Shown one piece after another: positions 10,501 through 23,464 of a stretch of 64,000 nucleotides of DNA. The notes under the pieces were generated by a model. The model made no database searches and was not told the origin of the DNA. It saw only the letters and a program-made list of their open reading frames with translations. The position numbers and the translations under genes are program-made. Numbering within the stretch: position 1 is the stretch's first letter; each line of letters opens with the position of its first letter. The stretch lies in the NCBI GenBank assembly GCA_027886175.1, contig JAJNNQ010000016.1, positions 2,175,001 to 2,239,000 on the forward strand, read 5' to 3'. Origin of the DNA: Phylloscopus collybita. Lineage: Eukaryota; Chordata; Aves; Passeriformes; Phylloscopidae.

Positions 10501-13500
10501 TGGTTTTTCACAGGTGAACTCTGTGGGTGCTTCCTCCAGGGCAACCCTGGCTCTTTGATGGGGCTGAGTACCTGAGGGATGGTACTTAACTGCGCTCCAA
10601 CAACGCAGCTCCTGCAGGTATGGTGTCCCATCTTCTGTTTCTCCTTCTCATCCCCAAGTTGCATTATCCTTTAAATCTCACCAGAGGAGCTTTTCCCACC
10701 TCTGCAGTCAGGGTGGCATCACTAGAGGCAAGAGCAGGCAGGGCCAGAACCCTCAATTCCAGGCCTTAAGGAGAGATGGCACTGCAAGCTTGCAGAGTGG
10801 GAAAGAGGGAGAAGCAGGACTGCAGGACAACTGGCACCCCATGCCTCTCTCCCACGCCTCAATCCAAAGGGAAAACCTCCTACACTGCATTACACTGTGG
10901 TTACCCACAGCTCTCAGGGCTGCCCTAACAGCAGCAGGTCCCAGAATCCCTGCAGCAGTGCTAAGCCACGCTACAAATCACTTTTCATCTCCACACTTGT
11001 CCTACATGTCCGAGACAGCCCAGAAAAGAAGCCACTCCACAAACAGTGTCTCTGCTTCTCACCATCACTTCCCCTCAGATTCTTCACCTCTCCTCACAGC
11101 TCAGCCTGGGAGTTACTGCTCTCAGCTCAGGCAGACACAGGTTAGGAACACCCTGTTCAGCAGGGAGGCCCCAGGCCTGTAGGACTGACTCCTTTAAAAC
11201 CATGTCTGGATTCTGAGACACCTCCCATACAAACACCAGACAGTGACAATGTCTGGTCAATGGGCCTATTGTGTGAGCTGTCAAGATGTTTATGTCTCAC
11301 GTTTGAGTTAGGAGCGATTAAAATCTCCACAGCAGAAACCACAACAAAGTATTAGTCACTGCAAAGTCAAAAACTTCCAACCTGAGCCTTGCTTTCCCTG
11401 TGTGGCAGCTGAAAGGTAAGAACTTTGGGTGTGACAGTCAGGATGACATCATTATTGGGAGAAATAAAACAATGTTTTACTTGTCCCTTGCAGGATCCTT
11501 GTGGCACTTACCTGTTCTGTAGGCAGATGTTTCACTGCTGAGCTACAGAGCTTTTCACAGAGCAATGGCATCACTTTACAGGCAGGAAAACCAAGTATTT
11601 GGTATGTCCTAACATTTCAAATCCACATATCAAACCATAACCACTCAATTATACTGTCTTCATGAGATCTTGCCACAGGCACAACTACTTTACATAACCA
11701 GTCACTACTGGAAGATAAAGAAAGAGAAACAGCATCAGAGACTTTGGAAGTTCCTTACTTGAGGATATTCTGAGCTGTGCCACTGTTGCCTGCAGCACTG
11801 CAGGTCAGGAGATAAGCAAATACCACACCACAGAGCCCAAAGTCACCAAAAGCCCCACCACTCTGCAATGTTCCACTTCTAGTCCATAAACCCAAGAGGA
11901 ACTAAACAGCCCAGGGAAGGTAGCTTGTTGATGTGCAAAACAACAGTGCTGACATGAGTGAATAGGATGTTGTTATTACCACAGGAAACTTGTCCCCATC
12001 ACTCCTTAACCTGCAAAGGATTTGCCAGCCTGGAAGAGTGTTTAGAACACCACAAGATTTTGCCTTATTTGAGACTCATTCCTAAAACAGAATTTGCTCC
12101 TGGGCTCCAGAAGGAGAAGCAGGGTGGTGGGAGAACAGAGGCACTGCAGTGTGTAAGCCAGGTGAAGGCTGGGCTCAACAGACCCTCTGGGCACATATGG
12201 ATGCACACACACAGAGCTGTGAAATTAAAGGATGCTTTGGTACATCTGGTTAACACCAAAGCTGTTGGCTTGGAGAGTGTCAGGACTTTTCCTGCCACAG
12301 GGAACACTGCTGCCAAGGTAAGGGTATTTTCCACCCATTTGCCTCTGAGGGAGGATCAAGAGCTCATTTCAGAAGTGGCAAAACTGACAAGCCATGAGGA
12401 GCATACTTGGAGATACCAGCAGCTCAGTGGCCCAGAGCAGGACACACCTCCTTCCCCAGTCGCTTGCAATTTATTTGCTTTGCTCTTGGGAGGAATGCCC
12501 TGTTAGTCAGGAATCATGAGACTACTTAAAATCCCACCAGGATAACCTCTCCTAAGAAGGACAGCAGATTGCTTGAAGGTTTTCAGGTTTTGTTTCTCTT
12601 CCTTTCAGCTTCAGGCTGCCTTCTTCTTTAGGGTGCAAATAATGCCACTACCACCACTCCAGCAAGGGAAAACAAAACCCAGCACAAACACAAAGCCATT
12701 TACTCCTCATACCTTTTCATGCAAAACATGCTGAACACTTACTACTGCTTTAGCTGGGGCAATTTTACCTTCGCTTCTTTCTGTGCTTTAGTACAGAATT
12801 ACCATCTCAGATTGGACACCAAGCACTCTCAGCGGTGTATTTTGGCTTGGAAATACAATGCGTTTTGTTTAAAGGCATTTGTCTTCCTCTTTGGAAGAAA
12901 AACTTCATTAGAGACAATTCTAAAAAGAAGCTGTCAGCTGGCCTTTCTGACAGAAATTTATTTAAGCTCCTGAGGGTCTTTTGCCTTTTCAGGATAACAT
13001 GAATTGCAGCAATCTTCTGGTTATCAGGGCAGTACTTTGACTTCTCAGGAAGAAAAACATCCAAATCCCTCATCAACCACCCTTCTCACTTGGCTCAAAA
13101 AGCTCTGGTGACCAGCCCCCACGCAGCACATGAATGAGTAAGAAGAAGCACTGCCATATTACTAATGCTCTTAAAAACCAGGCAGGTAGGAACTTCTCAT
13201 CAGTGTGGTTTCCGTACCAGATCACTGACAGAGGCAGCACAGCAACACTCTGTTCTTCAGCAGCCAGCCTACAGCTGAGCTTAAACTGAGTCAGCAGGAA
13301 GCCTGCAGCTGGAATTTGAATTCAGCTAACTACAGCTAGACCCAAACAGAATTTCCACATCTCCATGTTTTGGGCATAGCCACGCCTAAGAGGCAAGGGC
13401 AGGACTTGGCTGTCAGAATTTCTTGGACCTGGCACTGGGCGAGTTTTTCCCCTCTGGTGTTGAGCAAAGGAACTCCAGCCCAGTAAGCTCATCCTGGACT

Positions 13501-16500
13501 TTACCTCCTCAGTAAGATTAGGAAAATACTTCTATCTTTCTTTGGGATGTGGCTGAAGGGAGCAGAGCAAACCCTGGTGAAAAAGCACCATCAACACCAT
13601 CACACAAGACTGCTGCTATTTACAGGGCTAGCTTCCTGTTCAAAATCTAACCATTTCAGCCCAGCAGCTGCAACAGACCCCTGCTAGAGCACATGCAAGC
13701 AGTTCTTATGTTTGCCTCTCAGAAAGATGGAAAGGCAGGAGGCACTGAGGAAATCACAGTTCCAGTGTTTTGACATTATCAAGGAAGGACAAACAGAGCA
13801 GGCAGCACTGGGACAAAAACTCCAGCCATGACTGGTGATGTGCAAGTGACAGTGTCCAACCAGAAAAATGCAAGACTTGCTTCTGGATTTAGAGCTGGGC
13901 CATGGGCACTGGATCCCTGCACCCTGGCAAAGCTGCTTTCACACTGGAGCAGCGACAAAGTGCTCAGCTCCTGCAGCCAGGCACAGTCTCAGCACTTGGC
14001 ACCAGGGCTCTGAGAGCTGCAGGTGCCACTTGGACAGGCTCTGCCAGCCCTCAGACCTCAGAGTGTGGGACTGGATACAAGAACTGCCATGCCACCTACA
14101 GGACAAGAGAATCCTCCTGGTTTTAGTTTTAATACATTTACTACTGTTCTGTGCCAGCATGAGCACGGACCAGCCATCAGGAATGCCACGTCATTTTGCA
14201 GCTTGGATGCATTTCACAGCTGATACCAGCAGTAAAGAGGAATGTAAATCTGTCTTTCCTTTGCCTGGCAAGTTAGATAAGCAAAGCAAGAAACTGGTAA
14301 GAAGTAATTAAAAAAATAATTCAAAAAGGCAGCTTTATGGACACAGGTGGCCCCTAACAGCAGCATCTCCTCTGCCTTTCAAGCCATATGAGCAAGCAAG
14401 AACTCCCTTTTCAGACTGGTAAGCACCAGGAATATCTTTCTGGAATAAACAGAAGCTGTAAAGATGCTTCAATGTGAAGTTTAAATACTGGATCAGAGTG
14501 GCCCATCAGGAATTACACATCCAGGGAACAGCACTTCAGGAGCTCTCTGCTTAGGTAAAACAAAGATGCTGATGCAACAGCCAGGATGGCACCCAAGGAG
14601 CTGCTAAGGAACAATTCAGTGCACTGGACAATTTACTGTCAAGGGAAATCTCACAGGTGGTATTCCCCAGAATGACTTCAGTGGAGCCTGCTCACCCTCT
14701 CAGACACTGAACATTCATCATAAAAAGACCCAAAGCAAGGGGTCTTTTTCTAGAGCAAGGGGTACAAAAACAAATCTTCACAGCTTCCTGCTCATGTGCT
14801 CTGAGAGCTTCCACAACCCTGTGTCAATATTTGACAGCTTTTCCAGAACGTGGAAGTGAGTTTTCAATGGGCTGCTCTCCTCTCAAACATCCAGTGTATC
14901 AGAGATGTAAACATCTCTTACACTCCTCACTTTTATGAAACAGCTGTGCACCAGCACAGACAGCCAGAGCTGATCACCAGAAGGAAAGTCTGACACAGAT
15001 CCTTTGATTCCCTTCTCCCACTGTGCTGCACTGCAACCTCCATTCCCACCATGACAGTTAAAATTATGAAGCCAGTACAAAAACATTAAAAAAAAAATCA
15101 AGATAATCTTGAAGGAATCTCTTATGACAGGAGCCCAGAAATCCTCAAGAACCTTAAAAAGAAAGCTGTGCACCAAACCAGGCAGCCAAAAATGATAGTA
15201 ACTCAAAGCCTCATTCATCACCCTGATCAAAGCTGTTTGACAGCAGCACCTCATACACCGTGAGCATAAAAGAAAGTAACATCTCTTTTAAACACCTTTC
15301 ACAATGATGCAGAACCAAGAAAATACTCCCACACAAAGAAACACTGCAGGAGCCATTTGGGAACTGTGACAGGAAAATTGTAAATAAATGCCTTCAGGAG
15401 TGCACATCTCCCAGTGCCAGGCACACAGGAGATGCCTCAGCAGGTTGCTTCTCCTACTCAGCACCTATGGGCTCTCTTTGCTGTAGGTCTACAAGCACAA
15501 TGAAAAATGTCTGTTCTTCGAGGAGAAAATACATGACTGTGCATGAAACAAAGCAAAACAATTTCACTTTCAATTCTACCTTAAGGAGGAACAGGTAGAT
15601 GTTGAAACACAGGAAGAGCTTACAAACCCAAATTACAGCAAACTGCTGATCTAAGTGGATTTGTTTTGTGTGGCTGTCAATCTAAAGGCATTACAGCAAT
15701 TACACTGAACAACCAGAAGCTACACTTACAAGGAACATGTGTCCTTTAAAGATGAAGGAAATAGCCCAAAATATTTGAGAGACCTGGGTATTGCCAATTC
15801 TATAAACAGCAGTAGGAGCACTACAAACCAGCCAAAGGTCACAGCCACAGCATTTTACCAGGAAATAGAGCAGGTTTGCAGACATTTAAACAAAAACCCA
15901 ACATCCACGTGTGCCATGACTGCACACACAGTTCAATTCCCCTGCTCATACTTTAGTGAAGCTGAATAAAAGCTCAGAGAGTTCAAAGGAGAGTGGGGAG
16001 CAAGCTACTGAGGTAGGAGGAGTCTAAAGGCACAATGACACTGTCCTCTCATGGGAGAAGGAGCAGAATTCCCATCTTGCATGGAGGGGCACAGCCCTCT
16101 CCTCATGTCTGCCAGCCAGGCCAGCCCAGCCAGAGCCCGCCGGGGCCAAGCAGCACCTCCAAGCAATGCCAAGTGGTGCAAAGAGACAAGGAAAGCAGCA
16201 AACTGGATCAAGAGAAGAAGCCAGCAAGTGCCTAAGGCAGTGCTAACAATGCTCCCAGCCATGGGGTTACTCAAGGGGAGAGGGCTGCAGGATTCTTGGA
16301 GCAGCTGTTTGCCAAGAAAGAGCCATCAACACAGTTCTGCACTGAGCAACTGCTTTAGGAAGCAGCCAGGAGGCAATCCCTGCCACCCCACCCAGGTGCA
16401 AGGAGGTGCCTAATCTACACCACTGGCAGCTCCAGAGAGTCCTGTTCCCTTCCCATATAAATGGGATAACAGCAGAATGCCAGGACATGGCTCACTACAC

Positions 16501-19500
16501 ACATCTGGTACAAATCAAGGCAATCACAGAAGCTTAACAGATTGCTACCAAACCTAAAGAATGACTTTAGATACTGTGTGACTCAACATTTCTTTCTACA
16601 TTTTGCCCCTCATTTCCCTATATCCTTCCTATCTTATCTGGGTCAAAAAAATCAGACTTGTAAAGTCTCTGAGGAAGGGACCACCTATGCACATACCACA
16701 ATCATAACTGATTAGCTAAAGCTGAACTCAGCCCCTGCATCCTCCTCCAACCCCAAGCAAAGCCATCCAAAACTAAAAGGGGCTCAGACTTCAAGAATTT
16801 TGCACCTCTGGCTAAGCAACAAGCCCCACTGGCTAATTAGAAATACTTTAACGTGATTGGCTTTACACAGCACATAGATATGCAGGTAATTCCAGCCCCA
16901 AAAGTCTGTAATCTGACACAGACAAAAAGCCACAGCATGCAAAGAAAAAAAGGAGACGGTGACTCCTTGAGGAAGAAACAACCCCAAAGTAAATTCTATC
17001 TCTGTCACTCATCCAGTAACTGCTAAGCAGTGAAAATGAAAGCTGCCCATCAGCATGCAATTCCCCTCAGCAGAGAAACCACAGACCAGGCTGGCTCTTT
17101 CCTGCTGGGGAGTTCATGCTCAGCGACCAAAGGAGCTGCCTTATCAAGGAACCAACACCTCGAGGCTGCTCCTCCACAGTCACACCAGCAGTCCTTGCAC
17201 CAGGCACAGAAACCTGTTCAGAGTTATTAGAGACACTCCCCTCTCCCCCATCTGATGACCTCCAAGCAGCAGGCTGCTCCAGGAAGGTCTCCAAAGCTGA
17301 CAGGCACTAGATTTATGTGTCTGCCTGCTTCTACTCTAAACATTTTCATTCTGTTACAGAAAAAAAGACACAAACTCTGTTGGATCTGTCAGCTCCTCAG
17401 ACTCCTGCTGAGTGTGGATGACTCCTGTCATCCTGTTACACAGGAAAAACACAATAGAGGGAACCATGGCATAAATGACCTCAGGTGTTCAGTGAATACA
17501 CACACCCCTCGTATAATTCCCTAATTATACATCACAGTTCTTACTGGTTTAGGATCTAACAGAAATAAGAAGCCACACTGAGCATCTTAACAAGGCCCTC
17601 ATGTTATCCAGAGGTGCAGAGCCCTGGTTCTGAGTACAGGCATGTCCAAATCCCAGGAGCACAGACTCCAGGTTTGCACAGGCAGCCCTGCTGGAGTGCT
17701 GTGCACTGCTCTGCCACCTGTGCACAGCGACAAACTGAGCTGAACTCGCAGTCTCAGCTGGCCTGATCTGGTTTTAAGAAACTGGGAGGGCAGGAACCCA
17801 ACAAAACCACCTAACCAAAAATCAGTCACATTTTTTTCTTCCTAAATTCAGCAAATGTCACCAGATGCAAACAAGAGAGCGCTGCCAAATCAGAAGGGGA
17901 GGTTTTTCACACCAGCCTTCCTTGGTACAGGGCAGTCTATCCACAAGGTTTGCCATCACCTGTTACACTCTGAACATGCACAATGGAAGTGCTTTGCCTC
18001 AGCAAGTCCCCAGGCCCTGCCAGTTAATAAAAGACAGGAGACCTAGAAAGGAAGACAAGAAAATGGGAAGAGACAGGTTGCAAAAATCCATGCAAATAAC
18101 AGGGTGCTAGAATGCTACTTTTTATACAGTGCACTCCCCCGGTGTTTTTGTGTTTTTGTGTAACACCAGTGGCACAGAAGAGATCTCCAGGAAGACGTGT
18201 TGCAAAGTTATCCTAAAGACACTGAACAGCACTAAACTCACAGAAAGAGGTTGCAAAGGAGAAGGAAAAAAAAAAAACAAATCCCCACAGAAAACCCCTT
18301 CTTTTTAAATAACACCTTTTAAGATGTTATGCTTCCACAGGCAAGTGAAAACAGTTTCAGTCTGATTAGTGACAAAAAGTTATAACAGACCAAAAACCAC
18401 TCTTCCCCACAGGTGGACTTTTGCAAAAAGTCCTTTACCAAAAAAAAAACCAAAACAAAAACTTCAAAACCAATTTCCTGTCGGGGAATCACTTTGCTCC
18501 TTCCTCCACCAAAACACTTAAACCGTTTCAAACAGATAACAAGTATCCCATGACAAGATTATGGCCCAGATGCTCCAAGAGACATAAAGAGAAGTTCACC
18601 GTTTCTGAAATAAGCATTGTCTTTCTGAATGAAGACTTTAGCGATTTAAATAACTCTGAGGTGCTATGTGTTCTTTTTTTACAAAAAAAAATTAAAACTA
18701 CAACATATTATCGTTTAAAAGAAGACAAGAACATCCGCCTCGCCAAACCCACCAGTCTCGGAACCACCGTCACTCCAAGGTACAGAGTACAGAGACCATC
18801 ACCAGAGCATGAAACACACTTCTAAGGAAGGAGACCTGCTCACTCCGCTCCCTTCCACTTCACACACGACCCAGTCTCCTGCTCCAGCCTTCACTCACCG
18901 AGCCCAACACGTCCGGCGTTCCAGGGAACGTGAGACAAAGGGACAGCCAAAGGCGCTCACCACCTCACAGGCACCTACAGCTTTGGGGAAGGCAAGGAGC
19001 GGGGGGGAAAACTCACACTGAACTGACTCATCCGCATCAATCACCTGCTCTTCCTAAAAATGCTGGCGCTATTATTAGAAATCCTTCCTTGAGAGCCTGG
19101 CTTTCTGCTGGAGCTGCCACTCCCACCCCCCCGTTGCTGGAAGGCTGAGGCGAGCCCGCGTCCCTCCGGAGTGGCCGCTGCAGGATTAATTCCTTCCCCT
19201 CTCTCCCCTGCCCGGCCAACACCGCCGGTGTCTGACAACCCTGACCAGAAACTCCGGGCGAGATGCTGCACTTGGCCACGCGGCCCAAAGGCAAAGAGAA
19301 CTTTCTGCGGTTTGGTGAAACAGCTGAAGCTGAGCGGGAGGGAGGCAGGCTCACGACAGCAGCAGGGACTAGGGGGAGGCGGAGCGGCTCCATCCCGCCG
19401 GGGGAAGCAGCAGAGGGGCCGGAGGCGATGGCAGAGCCGGGGAGTCACCCCCAGCACGGGCGAGGAGGGACGAACGGGACAGCGGCTGAGCAGGAAACAG

Positions 19501-19912
19501 AGCAAAAGAAGAAACGACCGCACCGCTGAAACGCGAGGCGGGATTCGGCGGGCAGAAAGCAAGCAGGAGATCGGCCGGGAGGCAGAGGAGTTTCCAGCAC
19601 CCAGAACAGAAAGCAGAACGCGCACACGGGACCCCCGCGGGGTCACTTCACCTCCCCCAAGGCTTGGGGGGGATGCGAGCTGCAGCCGGCACCTCCGGCC
19701 CCGGCGCTGATGTCCCGCGGCCCAGGAGCCAGCGGGGCCGCCACTCGCCCTGGCTGAGACACCGCCGCGGCCACCGGCGCTTCCCGGGCGGGCCCGCGCA
19801 GCACCGACTTTCGGGGCGCGCCCGGGACGCCGCCCGTGCACACCCCGCCAGCTTCCCGCCCCACGCGGTGTCCCCGAAGAGCCGCTCCCGGGGACCCACA
19901 GGAGACACTCAC
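7506..19912 (-). other. BID: BID first intron
   Basis: This 12.4-kb intron lies between non-coding exon 1 and the start-codon exon. It holds scattered A-rich stretches and short chance frames. No RNA gene or coding exon was recognised. Its first 800 bp lie within the CpG island. Confidence 0.6.
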
Positions 19913-19955
19913 CTGGAGCTCAGCACGGCGTGGCTGCAGCGCTCGCTCGGCCTTG
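19913..19955 (-). other. BID: BID non-coding exon 1 (approximate 5' end)
   Basis: On the minus strand the sequence agctccag|gtgagtgtctcc supplies a consensus donor after 19913 inside a CpG island. No BID-like ATG frame reaches this donor, so the exon is assigned as 5' UTR spliced to 7505. The transcription start near 19,950 is estimated from the CAAATAA element at 19976-19983 and the GC box at 19996-20004; it is not directly visible. Confidence 0.6.
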
Positions 19956-20044
19956 GCGGGCGGCGGCTCCCTCGGTTATTTGAGCGCCGAGCCGGCCCCG
20001 CCCCACGGGAGGCAGGGCGGGCGGGAAGGAGCGGCACGCGCGCG

Positions 20045-20225
20045 GCCTGAGGGCCTGAGGGCTCGGGAATTTCCCCGGGCCTCGGGAACCGCCTCGGGAA
20101 TCGACCCGGGCCCCCGGGCTCCACCTGGGCCTCGGGAACTGCTTCGGAAATCGCCCCGGGCCTCAGGATCCACCCGGGCCTCGGAAATCACCTGGGGATT
20201 CCCCCGGGCCTCGGGATCCGGCCTC
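20045..20225. repeat. GC-rich degenerate tandem repeat upstream of the BID promoter
   Basis: About seven imperfect copies of a roughly 25-30-bp unit built on cccgggcctcgggaa follow one another, with variants such as cctcgggatcc and cctcggaaatc. Many copies contain the palindrome cccggg. The array begins about 100 bp upstream of the inferred BID start site. Confidence 0.75.
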
Positions 20226-20383
20226 GCCACAGCCCTCCCGACAGCGATCCTCATTCTGGAATTCTCGTGGGTCCCGACCTCTGGTGCTGCTTGGCCAAAG
20301 GCTCCTCATCATGCATCTACAGCCACTTCTATCCTTGCCAAATAAATGCGGATTTTTCGTTTAAGAATCGTTTTATGGGCTTA

Positions 20384-20692
20384 AAATCACAGAATCACAG
20401 AACCAGTTAGGTTGGAAAAGACCTCTGAGATCATTGGCTCCGACCCGTGACCAAACCATCGCCTCACCGTGTCACCCAGAGCACAGCGCTCAGTGCCACA
20501 CCCAGCCTTTCCATAAACACCTCCAGGGACAGTGACACCACCACCTCCCTGGGCAGCCCATTCCAGTGTCTAACCACCCTTCTGCAAAGAAATCACTCCC
20601 AATATCCAAGCCGAACCTCCCTTGGGGCATTTTAAGGCTTTGTGCTCTCATTCTGTCACTTGTTGCCTGGGAGAGGAGGCCAGCCCCCGCCT
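20384..20692 (-). mobile_element. CR1 LINE 3'-end fragment
   Basis: The stretch starts with aatcacagaatcacagaacc, the reverse complement of the short repeats at CR1 3' ends. It continues with ggttggaaaagacctc, cctccagggacagtgacacc, gggcagcccattccagtgtc and aagaaatcactcccaatatc, all typical of avian CR1 tails. It is 5'-truncated, non-coding, and sits just upstream of the BID CpG island. Confidence 0.85.
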
Positions 20693-22988
20693 TGCTGCAC
20701 CCTCCTTCCGAGTCAAGTAATGCAGTCGTGCTTCAACTAATTCCTATTTAATACAGCCTTAGACTGTTTGGAGCCACGTTTACCTGGTATTCAGTACAGT
20801 GTCCTTCTTGTGACGTTTTCCCTCCTAACATGCCCGGTCACGGTGCCAGTGCCACGCTCAGGCTATGCATTGCCCCACAGGGGCAAGGGTGCCTGACCTG
20901 ACCTTGGTTATTAAAGTTCCTGGATTCGACAAAATAGACTGAACCAATTCTCAGGTTTGAGTCATGTTGGTCTACTCAATGGGTGGCTTCCCGCTAGGAA
21001 AGGACACGCAAATAGATAAATATAGATAAATTTCAAGGAACTGAAGAGAAGTTTCTGTTTCCTCAAACTTTTTAGCTTTGTCTTGCTGAGTCAGTATTGC
21101 CCCAAGTAGCACTGCCCCTCTCTCTCTCCCTTCTGCCCAAAATTTTTTTTTTTTTTTTTTTGAGAAATCACTGTGAAGTTTTTTCTATCTTTTTGTTTCT
21201 GGTATCTGAGTAATATGGATTACATATGCCTATTAACATGTGAATAATAAATAAGAGATGTTATCTGTTGCTTACAGAAAGCCACGTGATTTCCTGCACC
21301 TGAGACATGCAGAAAAGCACCACACTCTCAGTATATTAGGAAATACTAGTTTATCCACTTTCCTGGTATCCATAGGCATTCATAATGTTCCCAAGGTGCC
21401 AAGGCAAAATATCACCTTTTCCCAGAACTAGTTTCTGGAGCAGGGGGCTTTTTGTTCCTTATTTTGAGTGCTGTGTAAAAGGATACAGGCTAAGGAAGGA
21501 GGCAGCTCTTCATCATATCCCTCAAGTAATATGCATAAATTGAAGCATGAGGCTCCCTCTTCCCCGTGGCTCCAGGAGGAGATGCAGCCACATGCCAACA
21601 CTGCTGCTTTCACCCATTGCCACCTGTGGAGTCAAAATTGCCACCTGTGGAGAAAAAGTTACCATTTTTCTGGTAACTGCTCCATTGCTGCTGAGGCTTA
21701 GGATTTAAAGCAGGATTTACTCAGGGTCTGCTGGAATTCTTAAGACATGTGTGGCCAGGTAGAGTCCTTACAGGATTAGGTTTGAATTCTCCAATACCTG
21801 GGACTTAAAAATGCAATTGCTAATGTAGCAGCACTGATGGTGAAGGCTTTTCAAAAAACCCCTAGAAAACATGAGGGAAGCCAGAATGGCAGGGGGTTGC
21901 AGGCATGACTTTCCCTTTTAGTTATTTTTCCTGACAAGTTACATTCATTGTCTTTAGCCAGGCCGAGTACAGCCAGGAAGGCTGTAGAAGATAAAATATA
22001 TCTGCTGCTGCCAGAAAGAGGCTCTGCAGACTTCTTAATGAACCCACTGACAAACCTTCCTTCCTCCTGTGCTCCCGAGAGCCGAGGGAACATTTCCCAC
22101 CTCGGTAACTTCCATGCTGTTCCTCACCTCCACGTGCAAGGCAAAAACGACACAGGGTGGGCATGGAATGCCACCTTTGGAAAGGGTCAGAGGCTTCTGA
22201 AGGCTACTTTCATTATCGAGGGGAAAGGAAAGCAGCAGCTGCCACCAGGCTGGGCTCCTGGGCCGGGGTTTACTTGTTAGAGGGTCTTTTTCTGGTGCAA
22301 CTTCTCAGACACGTGTAGCTGATCTGTGCAGGAGCGCTCCTCTTGGAGGGCCAGCGTCGGTTTTGCCCAAGCTAGCAAAGTTCTTCCTAAAGTTGTTCCA
22401 TCCACAGTTTATAAAACAGCAGAATGTCTTTGTTCTTAATTGGGATTGAAGACTAACAAATTTGCAGTGTAACTTAAAAGCCAGGATGAAATACTGCAAG
22501 ACCAGTTGGTGTCCTAAGCTGTGGATGTGAGCCAACTTCCTGTGTCCCAGAGTCCCACAGGCACTTTCCAGACATTCAATTTTCTCACTCATCAAGTGAG
22601 AAATCCTTGTGGACTGGCCACAGCAGAGAGACATCCTTCCATCCCTGGTTAACCACAGCTTTCTCCCACGATATTTTTATCCTCACCACTATCTGGGATC
22701 AGGAGACCAAAAGAACAGGAAGAATGACCAGGTTTGAAGCTTACTCAAGGAGCTGCTGCCCTACTGAGCTGCGCTGTCATTCCTGCCACCTTTGCTCAGC
22801 CCCCAGGCAAAGGGGAATCCCAGGCCTGTCATCCCTCCTGCTGCAGCGATAGGCTTCCATTCATCACACCACCATAGCAACACCAGGGGGTTTAGCCTTT
22901 GTTTTTGGTTGAGTGGGCAGGAAAACAAAACACATTTGGGATTTTCCCAGCTGGGAATTCCCCTACCGTCCTGTGTGAAGCTTCTCCT

Positions 22989-23067
<79 letters not shown>

Positions 23068-23464
23068 TAATGCAATTCTCCCATTATTTTACTGAATGCT
23101 GCTACACCAGCACCAGATGTTCAGGCCAGTACTGCAGGCTGAGGAAGCGAGCTTCAGCTACAAAAATGAAATGCTAGTTTCTACAACCCAATTACCCAAT
23201 TTATATTACCTTCATCCCTTCTTGGCTATTTACAGTAACTTCACTGAGAATCTGAAGAAACAATGCAGAATATGTACATGTACTGGGGGTGCATCACGGA
23301 TTTCTTTGCATCAGATAATTCAGGGTGGCTGAGAGTGAAAAAAAGAGAAATTGAAGCCAGGTTTTTTCACACCCAGATTTATCTCTAGATCAGCTCCTCT
23401 CAGGTCCTCATCAATCACCCAAGGAAGTGACAGCAGAGAAAAGAAACGACAGCGCCACCAACAA
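20693..23464. other. Intergenic region between BID and MICAL3
   Basis: No gene was recognised. It contains an 18-bp T run near 21,143 and a 70-nt A run at 22993-23062. Small open frames here lack splice context and similarity to known proteins. Confidence 0.6.
22993..23062 (+). repeat. 70-nt poly-A homopolymer
   Basis: An uninterrupted run of about 70 adenines is preceded by ccttctccttctt and followed by ggcattaatgc. CR1 elements do not end in poly-A, and no retrocopied gene was recognised immediately to the left. The exact length may be affected by assembly. Confidence 0.95.

Larger units (their letters stand above)
19100..20260. promoter_or_regulatory. BID: CpG island / BID promoter
   Basis: CpG dinucleotides are dense here and rare in the flanks. 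On the minus strand a GGGGCGGGG Sp1-type box (19996-20004) lies upstream of a TATA-like CAAATAA (19976-19983) and the exon 1 donor (19911-19912). A perfect AP-1-type TGACTCA sits at 19024-19030 in the first intron. Open frames across this region on both strands reflect high GC content and are not supported as genes. A divergent plus-strand transcript is possible but nothing shows one. Confidence 0.8.

Noticed and set aside
19041..19912. Long open frames across the CpG island on both strands, including a 266-aa minus frame
   Set aside because: High GC content removes stop codons; composition is Arg/Pro/Ala-rich, with no domain and no conserved start.
22792..23070. 92-aa frame ending in a long lysine run
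   Set aside because: The lysines come from the 70-nt poly-A homopolymer.
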